Part shown: piece after piece, positions 26,372-35,856 of the stretch
How the letters are laid out: each line of letters begins with the position of its first letter
How positions within the stretch are numbered: the stretch's first letter is position 1
NCBI GenBank assembly: GCA_963933195.1
Contig: CAWVUS010000001.1
Span: forward strand, 1-64,000
Direction of reading: 5' to 3'
Length of the DNA: 64,000 nt
Source of the DNA: UBA8437 sp963933195
GTDB taxonomy: Bacteria > Planctomycetota > Planctomycetia > Planctomycetales > Planctomycetaceae
Notes under the pieces: generated by a model
What the model saw: only the letters and a program-made list of their open reading frames with translations
What the model was told of the DNA's origin: nothing
Databases searched by the model: none
Made by a program: the position numbers and the translations under genes

Positions 26372-26803
26372 ATGGCCACACGAAAAGGTGCCGACCTTTC
26401 GATCGCCCAACTCGAGACACTGCTTGCTGAAAAAAAAGGCCGCGTAACGGCCCTCGCTCATAAACGAAGCTCACTGCAGGCTGAACTCAACTCGATCGAC
26501 AAGGAATTGAATTCACTGCAAGAGAAAGCGTCGCCGGCAGCTCTTCGCAAACAAAACAATCGCGATAACCGAAAGCGTCAAAAGAACTCAGAGCCGCTCG
26601 CCGCAGTGGTCAACAGAATCCTCGAAAAAAAATCCGGGGGATTGAGCCTCGACGATCTCACCGCCCAGGTGATTTCTTCCGGGTACAAGTCCAACGCCAA
26701 GAACTTCACGAATGTCGTGTACCAGTGTGTCTACAACTCGGCGGTCATCATTCGTGACAAGCAGACTGGCACTTTCCGGCTGAAATCACCTCGCAAGGGC
26801 TAG
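26372..26803 (+). CDS. Small basic protein with coiled coil and HARE-like winged helix
   Basis: A 143-residue, Lys/Arg-rich cytoplasmic protein with an excellent start (AGGAGA five bases before the ATG). Residues about 8-55 form a coiled coil. A basic linker (about 58-72) follows. The C-terminal part (EPLAAVVNRILEKK, then GLSLDDLTAQVISSGYKSNAKNF, ending GTFRLKSP) has the layout of a HARE/winged-helix domain as found in DNA-associated proteins. I infer a dimeric nucleoid or regulatory protein. Base use is slightly more AT-rich than its neighbours. It stands alone between a minus-strand operon and a minus-strand GNAT gene. Confidence 0.7.
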   Translation: MATRKGADLSIAQLETLLAEKKGRVTALAHKRSSLQAELNSIDKELNSLQEKASPAALRKQNNRDNRKRQKNSEPLAAVVNRILEKKSGGLSLDDLTAQVISSGYKSNAKNFTNVVYQCVYNSAVIIRDKQTGTFRLKSPRKG

Positions 26804-26902
26804 CCGTTTCTCCGTCGCCAGTTGCCTCGACTCATGACCGGGGCTGGCAACACGGGGACCACGACGGAACTGGTGAAAACCCGGAGCGATACCGAGCAGC
26901 GG

Positions 26903-27847
26903 CTAGATGTGATCGCATTCGGTGAACCAGGCCGCGTCGGCCGGATACGCATCGTTCCACGGAGCCTCGGTGGTCAGCGGACTGAGCATCGTCAACTCCT
27001 TGATTCTTGGAGTGACATCGAAACAGCCTGCAATCGCGTCGGAGGACGGCAGCCAGCCCCCGATTCGAGCCACACCTTGAGTTGCTGCCCACTGCAACAC
27101 CGTCTCCCAAAACGCTCGTTCATCAGCGCCGGGCAGTACCCCCCAGTCGAACACCCGCGACTCGGTTTCAGTCGGCTTCAGCTGGATGTAACCGGACGGA
27201 CGATCGGCTCCCTCATCGATCCACCAAAACCAGTCGTGCTCGGAATAGCGACCCCGCACCCAGTTCCAATACACCGCGTCGCGTTCAATCCAGACACTCC
27301 GTGAGGCCTGCACAGCGGCGTACATTTCTGCCAGGCCATCGGGCGATTCAGCCGGATCGAATCGTTCCAGTCGGCCACTGGCGGAATGGTCACCCGGTCT
27401 TGGCACGGCCCACGCGTAGTACGAATCACACAACCGGTACCCCATCTCACCGTAGTACTCCGGCTTGATATCCGAATAGAGCAACCCGAACTGGGCCCCC
27501 CCGGCCAACTGCTGCTGCAGACCCCAATCCAGCAGAGTTGCAGCGTAGCCCCGCCGCCGGAATTCCGGTGGCGTGTGGACGGCACCGATTGCATAGCCGG
27601 GCCACGATTTTTCAGCGGCACGCAACACAATCGGGTAGGCCCCTAGTGACGTGGCTACCACGCCATCGACGGTACCGACATACCAGGTGGCCCGTGCGTG
27701 CTGGACCGACTGCATCCGCCACGCCACGTACTCGTCAATCGGCCGTTCATCCCCCCAGCATTCATACACGTTGCCGAAGGCAGCAGCCCGTTCGGCATCG
27801 TTGGCGATGTGGCAGTCAAGTCCCGCGCTGTCGGTCGTGGTGGACAT
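26903..27847 (-). CDS. GNAT family N-acetyltransferase
   Basis: A 314-residue protein with an N-terminal GNAT domain. Motif A is AIGAVHTPPEFRRRGYAATLLDWGL, with the R-R-R-G-Y acetyl-CoA phosphate loop. Motif B is QFGLLYSDIKPEYYGEMGY. A C-terminal region of about 130 residues (from WIERDAVYWNWVRGRYSEHDW) is beta-rich, which recalls the fungal lysine acetyltransferase LYC1 group and other long GNATs. The substrate is unknown. Divergently transcribed from the M20 peptidase gene. Confidence 0.85.
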   Translation of the reverse strand: MSTTTDSAGLDCHIANDAERAAAFGNVYECWGDERPIDEYVAWRMQSVQHARATWYVGTVDGVVATSLGAYPIVLRAAEKSWPGYAIGAVHTPPEFRRRGYAATLLDWGLQQQLAGGAQFGLLYSDIKPEYYGEMGYRLCDSYYAWAVPRPGDHSASGRLERFDPAESPDGLAEMYAAVQASRSVWIERDAVYWNWVRGRYSEHDWFWWIDEGADRPSGYIQLKPTETESRVFDWGVLPGADERAFWETVLQWAATQGVARIGGWLPSSDAIAGCFDVTPRIKELTMLSPLTTEAPWNDAYPADAAWFTECDHI

Positions 27848-27973
27848 ACTGTCGATTGTGCTTCCGTTCGTGGGCGGTATGTTTAGAGGCCGTCATATTG
27901 ACCGCGTGGGCGGATGGCTTCAAGCCGCTCCTGTGCCTTCTCGCGAGTCAGCCATCACACAGAGGCTCCAACG

Positions 27974-29158
27974 ATGTCCACACCGCATTCGATCAACAAG
28001 TCCGCCGCAGTTGACCTGGTGACAACGCTGATGGCAATTCCCGGCAAGAGTGGACAGGAGCGTGAGGTAGCCGAGGCGATCACCAGCCGACTCCGCGATG
28101 CCGGAGTTCCGTCGGGTGCAATCCGGCACGACGCAGCCAACAGCCGCAGTCCGCTCGGCGGCGAAGTCGGCAACCTGATTGTCAAGTTGCCCGGCACTGT
28201 TCGAGCTCCGCGTCGCCTGATGATGGCCCACATCGACACGGTCCCACTTTGCGTCGGCTGCCGACCGGTTCGTCGCGGTCCACTCATCGAATCGCGTGAT
28301 GCGGACACCGCGCTGGGTGGCGATGATCGTGCCGGAGCCAGTGTTGTGCTCAACGCGGCACTCGAGATCCTGTCACGTGACCTGCCTCACCCACCGCTGA
28401 CCCTGTTCTTCCCGGTCCAGGAAGAAGTCGGACTCTATGGAGCACGATATGTCAGCCTTTCACGACTCGGCAAGCCCCTGATGGGCTTCAACTGGGATGG
28501 AGGCGCCCCGGGACTGGCAGTTGTCGGAGCCACCGGTGATTACAGCATCGATGTGACGATCGAGGGTGTGGCCAGTCATGCCGGAGGCCATCCCGAGGAC
28601 GGTGTCAGTGCGATTGCCGTGGCGAGCCTGGCGATCGCCGACCTGACAGAAAACGGCTGGCACGGGCTGATTGAAAAAGGTCGAAACCGCGGAACCAGCA
28701 ATGTGGGCATCATCAACGGCGGCGATGCCACCAACGTTGTCACACCCCGGTTGACACTCAGAGCCGAGGCTCGGAGTCATGTCCCGGCATTCCGAAAACG
28801 GATCGTGGCCGAATTTGAGAAGGCGTTCCGACGCGCCGCCAAAAAGGTTCGCAACACGGCCAAGGCAACCGCCCGCATTCAATTCGACCCGCAGCTGAAA
28901 TACGAATCCTTTGTGCTCTCGGAAAAAGAACCCTGTGTGCAGACGGCATTGGCGGCCGTCGAGGCCGTTGGCCTTGATCCCGGAGTGCGGATGTCCAACG
29001 GAGGCCTCGATGCCAACTGGATGGTCGCCCACGGCATTCCCACCGTCACGCTCGGCTGCGGCCAGCAGGACATACACACCGTCAACGAATCGCTACATGT
29101 CGAGAGCTTCCTGCAGGCGTGCCAGATCGGACTGCAACTGGCGACCGGCACAGCTTGA
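27974..29158 (+). CDS. M20 family metallopeptidase (PepT-like)
   Basis: A cytoplasmic zinc aminopeptidase or aminoacylase of 394 residues. Metal-site blocks in order: MAHIDTVP (His near residue 86), GGDDRAGA (bridging Asp), PVQEEVGLYGA (general base Glu and ligand Glu), and a final His in GCGQQDIHTVNE. The dimerisation or lid domain contains VTIEGVASHAGGHPEDGVSAI, typical of tripeptidase T-like members. ATG 27974 has GAGG eight bases upstream; a longer frame from 27914 adds residues without family likeness. Cleavage specificity cannot be told from sequence. Confidence 0.88.
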   Translation: MSTPHSINKSAAVDLVTTLMAIPGKSGQEREVAEAITSRLRDAGVPSGAIRHDAANSRSPLGGEVGNLIVKLPGTVRAPRRLMMAHIDTVPLCVGCRPVRRGPLIESRDADTALGGDDRAGASVVLNAALEILSRDLPHPPLTLFFPVQEEVGLYGARYVSLSRLGKPLMGFNWDGGAPGLAVVGATGDYSIDVTIEGVASHAGGHPEDGVSAIAVASLAIADLTENGWHGLIEKGRNRGTSNVGIINGGDATNVVTPRLTLRAEARSHVPAFRKRIVAEFEKAFRRAAKKVRNTAKATARIQFDPQLKYESFVLSEKEPCVQTALAAVEAVGLDPGVRMSNGGLDANWMVAHGIPTVTLGCGQQDIHTVNESLHVESFLQACQIGLQLATGTA

Positions 29159-29245
29159 ATCGGCCGGTCCATTCCGATTCGGCACCGAAACTCCTACACT
29201 CCCCACGTCGCCTCGGGTTGCTATTTTCGACCAGTACGGCCGAGG

Positions 29246-29252
29246 CTAGAAT
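29246..29252 (+). promoter_or_regulatory. CTAGAAT -10-like element upstream of ispA-dxs
   Basis: CTAGAAT lies 48 bases before the ispA start. A clear -35 at standard spacing is not seen (TTTTCG at 17 bases is poor). It is listed because the same heptamer recurs upstream of several other genes in this window. Confidence 0.35.
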
Positions 29253-29299
29253 GCTATCGGTCTCTCCTCCTCGCCCCTTCCTGGGAACAGACTGGTTCA

Positions 29300-30208
29300 G
29301 TGCCCGTTCAAGCAATGACCGCCGAAGAGACGCTTGCCCGTTTCGCCCCCCTGGTCGCAGCGGCCCTGGCCGATTCGTTGCCACGGGGAACCGACACCCC
29401 CGACACGCTCCGTGAAGCGATGCACTACAGCCTGATGGCCGGGGGCAAGCGGTTGAGGCCAACCCTGGTCCTGCTGGCAGCCGAGGCCTGTGGGGCCGCT
29501 CCCCAGGACGCTCTGCCGGCGGCCTGCGCCGTGGAAATGATTCACACCTACTCGCTGATCCACGATGACCTGCCGGCCATGGACGACGATCTCCTCAGGC
29601 GAGGCCAACCGACATGTCACGTCGTCCACGGTGAGGCCCTGGCGATCCTTGCCGGTGATGCCCTGCTGACCAGGGCGTTCGAAATCCTCACCACCGACCT
29701 CCCTGACCCGGCCATCGCAGCCGAATGCTGTCGTGTCTTGGCCTCGGCCGCCGGCAGCGATGGCATGGTTGGTGGCCAGGTGGCAGACCTGGCCGTCACC
29801 GACGTGGACCCCGGATCCGACTCCAGTCCAATGGAAACACTCGCCGCAATCCATCACCGCAAGACCGGACGATTGCTGGCTGCCAGCCTGGAGCTGGGAG
29901 CTGTCATTGCCGGAGCTGCCGAAGATACTCGCCAACAGCTAGTCGACTACGGCCGGCAGATCGGCCTGGCCTTCCAACTCACAGACGACCTGCTTGACGT
30001 TGTGGGTGATGCCCAGCAAATGGGCAAGCCGCCGGGACGAGATGCCGCGTTGGGCAAGTGGACCTACCCGGCACTGGCCGGGGTCCAGCAAAGTCGCGAA
30101 CTGGCCCGGGACTGTGTCGAGTCCGCACAGGCAGCGATCCGACCACTGGGCGACGCGGGTGACCCGTTGCGAGTCCTGGCCGAGTTTGTCGTCGAGAGGG
30201 ACCACTAG
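29300..30208 (+). CDS. ispA: Polyprenyl synthetase (farnesyl or geranylgeranyl diphosphate synthase)
   Basis: Short-chain prenyl transferase that condenses IPP with allylic diphosphates. Both Asp-rich motifs are present: the first in IHDDLPAMDDDLLRRG (about residue 89), the second in FQLTDDLLDVVGD (about residue 228). AGGKRLRPTLVLLA supplies the IPP-binding Lys and Arg, and YSLIHDDLPAMDDD fits the IspA type with CAVEMIHT ahead of it. GTG 29300 or ATG 29315 could be the start. The stop is one base before the dxs start, so the two genes of isoprenoid supply are cotranscribed and probably translationally coupled. Confidence 0.93.
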   Translation: MPVQAMTAEETLARFAPLVAAALADSLPRGTDTPDTLREAMHYSLMAGGKRLRPTLVLLAAEACGAAPQDALPAACAVEMIHTYSLIHDDLPAMDDDLLRRGQPTCHVVHGEALAILAGDALLTRAFEILTTDLPDPAIAAECCRVLASAAGSDGMVGGQVADLAVTDVDPGSDSSPMETLAAIHHRKTGRLLAASLELGAVIAGAAEDTRQQLVDYGRQIGLAFQLTDDLLDVVGDAQQMGKPPGRDAALGKWTYPALAGVQQSRELARDCVESAQAAIRPLGDAGDPLRVLAEFVVERDH

Positions 30209-30209
30209 G

Positions 30210-32123
30210 ATGAGCCAACTCGAACTGCTGCCACAACTCGAATCGCCGACGCAGCTCAACGACTACACCGACGAACAACTGCTGCAACTGGCCGGCGAAA
30301 TCCGCGAGGTGCTCTGCACGGTCGTCTCGGACCGCACCGCTCACTTCGCCAGCAATCTTGGCGTCGTCGAACTGGCAATCGCCCTGCACCTGGTTTTTGA
30401 CTTCGAACGTGACCGACTGATCTGGGACACCGGACACCAGGTGTATCCACACAAGCTGCTCACCGGCCGTTACGCCGAATTCCACACGATGCGGCAACAG
30501 GGTGGCTTGATGGGGTACCCCAACCCCCAGGAAAGTGACTTCGACCTGTTCATGACCGGCCATGCGGGAGCCAGTGTTTCCAGCGTCCTGGGACTCAAGG
30601 CCGGGGACGACTTGCTCGGCGATGATGACCGCAAGGCCGTCGCGGTGATCGGCGACGGGGCCCTGCCCTCGGGAATCGTCTTCGAGGCCTTCAACAACGC
30701 CTCGGGCCTGAACAAGGACCTGCTGGTCATCCTCAACGACAACGAGATGGGCATCTGTCCGCGAGTCGGTGGGCTGGCTTCCACGCTCGACAAGGCACGC
30801 ACCGCACCGTTCTACGACGGGCTGAAACGTGACGTGCAGGCGTTTCTCAACAAGGTGCCCGTCGTCGGACAACCGGTCGAAAACGTTCTTGGTGGAATCA
30901 AGGACGCCGTCAAGGGGTTCCTCCACGGTGGAATGCTCTTCGAAGAACTCGGCTTCCGTTACATCGGTCCCGTGGACGGACACGACTTGTTTGCACTGCG
31001 ACGCTACCTCGACATGGTCAAGAACGTCCGGGGGCCGGTGCTGCTGCACGTCTTCACCGAAAAGGGCCACGGATTCCAGCCCGCCACACAGGACCCGGTC
31101 AAGTTCCACACCCCGGCCCCCTTTCAGCGTTCCGATGACAACGAGGTGATCTCGATCCCAGCGGGATCAGCACCGGCCTACACCAACATCGTCAGCGAGA
31201 CCATCTACCGTGAGATGGAAGCGGACCCGACGGTGGTCGTGTTGACCGCCGCGATGTGTGCCGGGAACAAGCTGGATCACGTTCGCGAAGATTTTCCGGA
31301 CCGGTTCTTCGACACGGGAATCTGCGAGAGTCACGCGGTGGCCTTCGCGGCGGGAATGGCCAAGGCCGGCCTGAAACCGATCGTCGCCATCTACAGCACT
31401 TTCTTGCAACGCAGCTTCGACCAGATCTTCCAGGAAGTCACCCTGCAGGGACTCCCGGTGACCTTCTGCCTGGATCGATCAGGATTGTGTGGCCCCGATG
31501 GCCCCACTCACCACGGTGTCTTTGACCACTCTTACCTGCGACCATTCCCCGGGCTGACCGTGATGGCTCCGGGAGACTCTCACGACATCGCTCCCATGCT
31601 CGCCTTCGCACTGGAACACGACGGCCCGGTTGCCATCCGGTACCCCAAGACGACGATCGAGACGGTCGAACGCCCACTGCAACCGGTCACACTCGGAAAG
31701 AGCGAGGTCATCCGGCAAGGCCGTGACGGCACCTTTCTGGCCAGCGGCACGCTGCTGGCCACCTGCATCGCCGCAGCTGACCAACTCGATCAAGAACACG
31801 GAATGGACGTGGGGGTCGTCAATGCCCGCTTCATCAAGCCACTGGACACGGGCCTGATCGAGCAGATTTTCTCCGACGACAGTGGCTTCGTGATCACCGT
31901 CGAGGAAAATGTGCTGACTGGTGGATTCGGAGCGGCTGTCCTCGAGGCAGCCGCCGACATCGGGCTCGACACTCGCCGACTCCACCGGTGCGGCCTACCC
32001 GATGCATTTGTTGAACTTGGAGACCGCAACGACTTGCTGGCCTCACACGGACTGGACATCGATGGCCTGATCCAGGCCGCCCGCACAACCGCCTCGACAC
32101 CAGCATCGGCCATCGACGACTAA
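30210..32123 (+). CDS. dxs: 1-Deoxy-D-xylulose-5-phosphate synthase
   Basis: Thiamine-diphosphate enzyme that starts the MEP pathway from pyruvate and glyceraldehyde 3-phosphate. From ATG 30210 it has 637 residues, normal for the family. Blocks seen: FASNLGVVELAIALHLVF, WDTGHQVYPHKLLTGR, and the ThDP/Mg motif GDGALPSGIVFEAFNNAS...ILNDNEM (about 148-180). The catalytic Glu is in CESHAVAFAAGMAKAGLKP (about 373). GPDGPTHHGVFDHSYLR and the C-terminal transketolase domain (ENVLTGGFGAAVLE) follow. The start overlaps nothing and is one base beyond ispA. The usual GxTHQG loop reads GPTHHG, a mild variation. Confidence 0.95.
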   Translation: MSQLELLPQLESPTQLNDYTDEQLLQLAGEIREVLCTVVSDRTAHFASNLGVVELAIALHLVFDFERDRLIWDTGHQVYPHKLLTGRYAEFHTMRQQGGLMGYPNPQESDFDLFMTGHAGASVSSVLGLKAGDDLLGDDDRKAVAVIGDGALPSGIVFEAFNNASGLNKDLLVILNDNEMGICPRVGGLASTLDKARTAPFYDGLKRDVQAFLNKVPVVGQPVENVLGGIKDAVKGFLHGGMLFEELGFRYIGPVDGHDLFALRRYLDMVKNVRGPVLLHVFTEKGHGFQPATQDPVKFHTPAPFQRSDDNEVISIPAGSAPAYTNIVSETIYREMEADPTVVVLTAAMCAGNKLDHVREDFPDRFFDTGICESHAVAFAAGMAKAGLKPIVAIYSTFLQRSFDQIFQEVTLQGLPVTFCLDRSGLCGPDGPTHHGVFDHSYLRPFPGLTVMAPGDSHDIAPMLAFALEHDGPVAIRYPKTTIETVERPLQPVTLGKSEVIRQGRDGTFLASGTLLATCIAAADQLDQEHGMDVGVVNARFIKPLDTGLIEQIFSDDSGFVITVEENVLTGGFGAAVLEAAADIGLDTRRLHRCGLPDAFVELGDRNDLLASHGLDIDGLIQAARTTASTPASAIDD

Positions 32124-32169
32124 GACACACCCCGTGGTTGCACCAGTACGATCCAGGGAGGGATCGAAG

Positions 32170-33591
32170 ATGCCACGCCTGAGAACCAAGTCTCTTCCGG
32201 CCACCCAGGCCACCGTCCTCGCAACGGTACTCCTGGGACTCGTCGCCCCGATTCCTGCACAGGTTCCTGCACAGGACACCGGGCAAGCCGCCACCAATAC
32301 CGGAAAACCAACGATCCGCTTGGTCGAGGACCCCCGGGCCGACCGTTTGCTCGACGTGACCGCGAGACTCAATGTTCGAGGCCGCGTGCTGGCGCCAGTC
32401 GGAGTTGATCGTGTCGTGCCGCTACCGCTGCAGGCCACCGCCCGGCTCTCCTGGCAATCCCGCCGTCTGAACCCGGTGGGCGAATTCCATGGTTCGCTGC
32501 GAGCAGTGAGACAATTCGTGTCCGCGGACTCGGCTGTGAGTGTCGACAGAAGAACCACCGAGTCGTCGCTGAGTGCTCCCCGGCGGACAATCGTGACCGA
32601 GGGCACCCCGTCAGGACTTCGACACTATTCGCTCAATGGCCCCCTGACTGGCGACGAAGTCGAATTGCTGGCACTTCCAGCCGACCCGCTCGCATTGATC
32701 GGCATTCTGCCACTGGGGCAAGTGCCCCACGACCACACCTGGACCCCCGGCAGTTGGACTCTCCCACTGGTCACCGGCCTCGATGCGGTCACCCGTGGTA
32801 CGCTCAAGGGGCGATTGGCCAGGGTGACCGACACGACCGCCGAAGCAATCGTGGAAGGCACTGCGGATGGAGCCGCCGGGGGAGCCCCCTCGAAAGTCAC
32901 GTTTCACGGAACGCTGGTCTTTGACCACCGACGTGGGTTCCTCAAACAGGCCCGGATCACGATCGAAGAACATCGCCAGGCCGGCCCGGTCAGTCCCGGC
33001 CTGGAAGTTGTCGCGGAGGTCACGATTGACCGTCAACCGGCCTCCGACAGCGTCAAGCTGTTACCGAGTGTCGTGAAGAAATGTCCGAGGAAACCGCTGG
33101 CCACCCAACTGCAATTGTCACTCGAGACTCCCGGTCACGGTCGTCTGCTGCACGATCGGAATTGGCACATCTTCCACCAGACACCCGAGGTCGCAATCCT
33201 GAGACGACTCGAAAATGGCCGACTCGTGGCACAGTGCAACCTCTCCAAGGCGCCCAGCGTCGTGGCCGGAAAAATGACCGGCCGCGAGGAGTTTCTGCGA
33301 GATGTCAAGGGGGCACTGGGCCCCCGGTTCCGTGAACTCGTCTCGGTCGAACCGTTGCGGCCCGGTGACTCTGGCCCCAAACGACGCGGTTGGCGAATCA
33401 CAGCCACCGGAATCGACCACGGCCTCCCGATGCACTGGTTCTATTACCTGTGCACACATTCCTCGGGGCGTCAACTTTCTCTTGTCTTCGCGGTCGAGAG
33501 CCAACAACTCAAGACCTGGCGACAACGAGATCGTGACATCGTCTCGAAACTGGAAATCCAGTCACAAGTCCCCCGCGCGGCCGCCCGTTGA
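32170..33591 (+). CDS. Secreted protein of unknown function
   Basis: About 473 residues with a clear signal peptide (PRLRTKSLPATQATVLATVLLGL, then a Pro/Ala/Gln cleavage region). GGAGGG lies seven bases before ATG 32170. No domain is recognised. The mature part is beta-rich with few Cys, and segments such as LPADPLALIGILPLGQVPHDHTWTPGSW and LRRLENGRLVAQCNLSKAPSV suggest a planctomycete-specific exported family. It lies between dxs and the tail-specific protease gene. A 12-base sequence is repeated in tandem at the signal cleavage region (about 32254-32277). Function unknown. Confidence 0.7.
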   Translation: MPRLRTKSLPATQATVLATVLLGLVAPIPAQVPAQDTGQAATNTGKPTIRLVEDPRADRLLDVTARLNVRGRVLAPVGVDRVVPLPLQATARLSWQSRRLNPVGEFHGSLRAVRQFVSADSAVSVDRRTTESSLSAPRRTIVTEGTPSGLRHYSLNGPLTGDEVELLALPADPLALIGILPLGQVPHDHTWTPGSWTLPLVTGLDAVTRGTLKGRLARVTDTTAEAIVEGTADGAAGGAPSKVTFHGTLVFDHRRGFLKQARITIEEHRQAGPVSPGLEVVAEVTIDRQPASDSVKLLPSVVKKCPRKPLATQLQLSLETPGHGRLLHDRNWHIFHQTPEVAILRRLENGRLVAQCNLSKAPSVVAGKMTGREEFLRDVKGALGPRFRELVSVEPLRPGDSGPKRRGWRITATGIDHGLPMHWFYYLCTHSSGRQLSLVFAVESQQLKTWRQRDRDIVSKLEIQSQVPRAAAR

Positions 33592-33629
33592 ATTGTCTCG
33601 AGCCATCGTGCGGAGTCGGAACGCCCGCC

Positions 33630-33658
33630 TTGTTCGGTTGATTGGGATGCGATACCAT
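33630..33658 (+). promoter_or_regulatory. Candidate promoter of the processing protease gene
   Basis: TTGTTC (33630-33635) and TACCAT (33653-33658) with a 17-base spacer, about 120 bases before the protease start. The matches are only moderate. Confidence 0.3.
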
Positions 33659-33776
33659 CCGCGAGGAGAACGTGGCTCGGCGGGCGAATCTGTCCCGTTG
33701 CTGTCCCGACTCCGGCGCCACCCGCCTGGCGGGTGACCGCTTGTAATTCTCGCACCTGAAACGACTGGAAAACGGG

Positions 33777-35819
33777 ATGTTCAAGTCAACCTGGCGAGTG
33801 GCCTCGATGTGTTTCCTGGGCCTGTTGTTGCTGGCCGGTGGGACGATCTGTGCCCAGCAGTTCGAACAGAATCCCGATGACCAAAAGGCTGCCCAGATGG
33901 TGTGCCAGTTGGTCCACCGATTTCACATCAGCCAAAAGAAAATCGACGACAGTATCTCCAAGAAGACCCTTGAACGTTACATCGACTCGGTCGATCCGTT
34001 GAAGCTGTACTTCATCAAGAGCGACATCGAGGCTTTCAAAAAGCTCGAGACAAAACTCGACGATCAACTGGTGCAGGGTGACGTCAAGTTCGCCTACCTG
34101 GTTCACCAGGCCTATCTGGAACGAGTTCGGCGACAGGTCAAGATCGCGCAGGATTACATCCAGGTCGAACACGATTTCACCACCGATGAATCCCGCATCG
34201 CCAATCCCGATCACCTCGAGTGGTGCACATCAGGACAACAACTCAACGAGCGATGGCGGAAACGGATCAAGGCCGAACTCCTCGCCAAAAAACTCGATGA
34301 CACCAAGTTGCCAGAGGCTCGCAAGCAACTCGTCAAGCGATACACAAACATCAAGCGGTTCGCCGAGCAGACCGATCGATCCGAGGTGTTGCAGCGATAC
34401 CTTTCGGCGATGACCCACAGTTTCGATCCACACTCAAGCTACATGTCGCCCCAGACCCGAGAAGATTTCGACATCAGCATGAGATTGAGGCTCCAGGGTA
34501 TTGGAGCGGCGCTGAGCAGCGAGGATGGCTTCACGGTCGTGAGACAAATCGTCCCGGGTGGTGCCGCCGACAAGGACGGTCGCCTGGAATTGGGTGACAA
34601 GATCATCGGAGTCGGCCAACAGGAAGGCGACATCGAGGACATTGTCGAAATGAAACTCAGCCGTGTCGTTCGACTGATCCGCGGTAAGAAAGACACCAAG
34701 GTGCGACTGCGGGTCAAAACAGCCAAGACGAGCGAGACCAAGATTTACGTATTGACCCGCCAGGTTATCGAGTTGAAGCAGTCCCAGGTCACTTCAACGG
34801 TCATCGACGCCAGCACACGAATCAAGGGGACCACTGGCCGGATCGGTGTGATCAACATGCCCTCGTTCTATCGCGACTTCGAAGCAGAACGTCGCGGAGT
34901 GGCTGACTTTCGTAGTGCCGCTCGAGATGTCCGCAAGGCACTCGACAAGTTCAATGACGACGGCAAGGTCGACGCGGTGATCATCGATCTCCGAACCAAT
35001 GGCGGTGGTGCACTGAAAGACTCCGTCGAAATCTCGGGCCTTTTTATCGAGGACGGACCAGTCGTTCGGGTCAAGGAACTCGACGGCACCATCACACCCC
35101 ACATCGACCCCGATTCTGGCATCGCATGGAAAGGCCCCCTGGTCGTGATGACCAGCCGCATGTCGGCATCGGCTTCGGAAATTTTCGCCGGAGCCATCAC
35201 CGACTACCGTCGTGGACTGCTCGTCGGAGACCAGACCACGCATGGCAAGGGCACCGTTCAGAACGTGATGGCCGTGCGGACTTCCTCGCCGTTGAATTTC
35301 TTCGACCGCAAGCCGCCCGGGGCCCTGAAATTGACCATCCAGCAGTTTTACCGGGTCAACGGCGACAGCAGCCAGGAGCGAGGAATTCCATCAGACATCG
35401 TTCTGCCCTCGGTCATCAATCACATGGATATCGGGGAAAATGCCCTGGACAACCACCTGCCCTTCGACAAGATCCCGGCAGCCAACTACGACGCCGTGTC
35501 ATTGGTGAACCCAAAGATTGTCTCGGCCCTGGCTCTATCGAGTAAGAAGCGAACCGACGCTGACGCCGAATTCACCAAGGACCGCACGGCGATCAAAAAG
35601 TTCCTGGAACGCAAAAAACGCAAGACCGTCTCGCTCAACGAGTCGGTGGTCCGGAAGGAAATTGCAGAGAACAAGCAAGACGACAAGGCGGACAAGGACG
35701 ACAAAAATCAGCCCAAGAATCCGCCAGTCTTCCGAGACGACCATTACAACAACGAGGTTCTGCAGATCACGCTGGACTATATCCAGCAACTCAAGCAGGC
35801 CAAACTTGTCCGCAAATAA
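33777..35819 (+). CDS. prc: Carboxy-terminal processing protease (tail-specific protease, S41A, Prc-like)
   Basis: A periplasmic Ser/Lys protease of 680 residues that trims or degrades exported proteins. A signal peptide spans residues 1-25. A helical N-terminal domain (QMVCQLVHRFHISQKKIDDSISKKTLERYIDSVDPLKLYF) is typical of the long Prc type. A PDZ domain lies at about 225-320. The S41 core has the Ser in SRMSASASEIFAGAI (about 463) and the Lys in THGKGTVQ (about 491). The C-terminal DUF3340-like tail is charged and rich in Lys and Asp. Both catalytic residues are present. It has its own probable promoter and is followed by an ABC exporter. Confidence 0.93.
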   Translation: MFKSTWRVASMCFLGLLLLAGGTICAQQFEQNPDDQKAAQMVCQLVHRFHISQKKIDDSISKKTLERYIDSVDPLKLYFIKSDIEAFKKLETKLDDQLVQGDVKFAYLVHQAYLERVRRQVKIAQDYIQVEHDFTTDESRIANPDHLEWCTSGQQLNERWRKRIKAELLAKKLDDTKLPEARKQLVKRYTNIKRFAEQTDRSEVLQRYLSAMTHSFDPHSSYMSPQTREDFDISMRLRLQGIGAALSSEDGFTVVRQIVPGGAADKDGRLELGDKIIGVGQQEGDIEDIVEMKLSRVVRLIRGKKDTKVRLRVKTAKTSETKIYVLTRQVIELKQSQVTSTVIDASTRIKGTTGRIGVINMPSFYRDFEAERRGVADFRSAARDVRKALDKFNDDGKVDAVIIDLRTNGGGALKDSVEISGLFIEDGPVVRVKELDGTITPHIDPDSGIAWKGPLVVMTSRMSASASEIFAGAITDYRRGLLVGDQTTHGKGTVQNVMAVRTSSPLNFFDRKPPGALKLTIQQFYRVNGDSSQERGIPSDIVLPSVINHMDIGENALDNHLPFDKIPAANYDAVSLVNPKIVSALALSSKKRTDADAEFTKDRTAIKKFLERKKRKTVSLNESVVRKEIAENKQDDKADKDDKNQPKNPPVFRDDHYNNEVLQITLDYIQQLKQAKLVRK

Positions 35820-35856
35820 TTAGCTGGACCAACACGTAGCCCCTCGCGCACACGGC

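Noticed and set aside
29979..31109. Long minus-strand open frame opposite dxs
   Set aside because: dxs and ispA occupy this DNA with intact motifs; the antisense frame is a by-product of GC-rich codon use.
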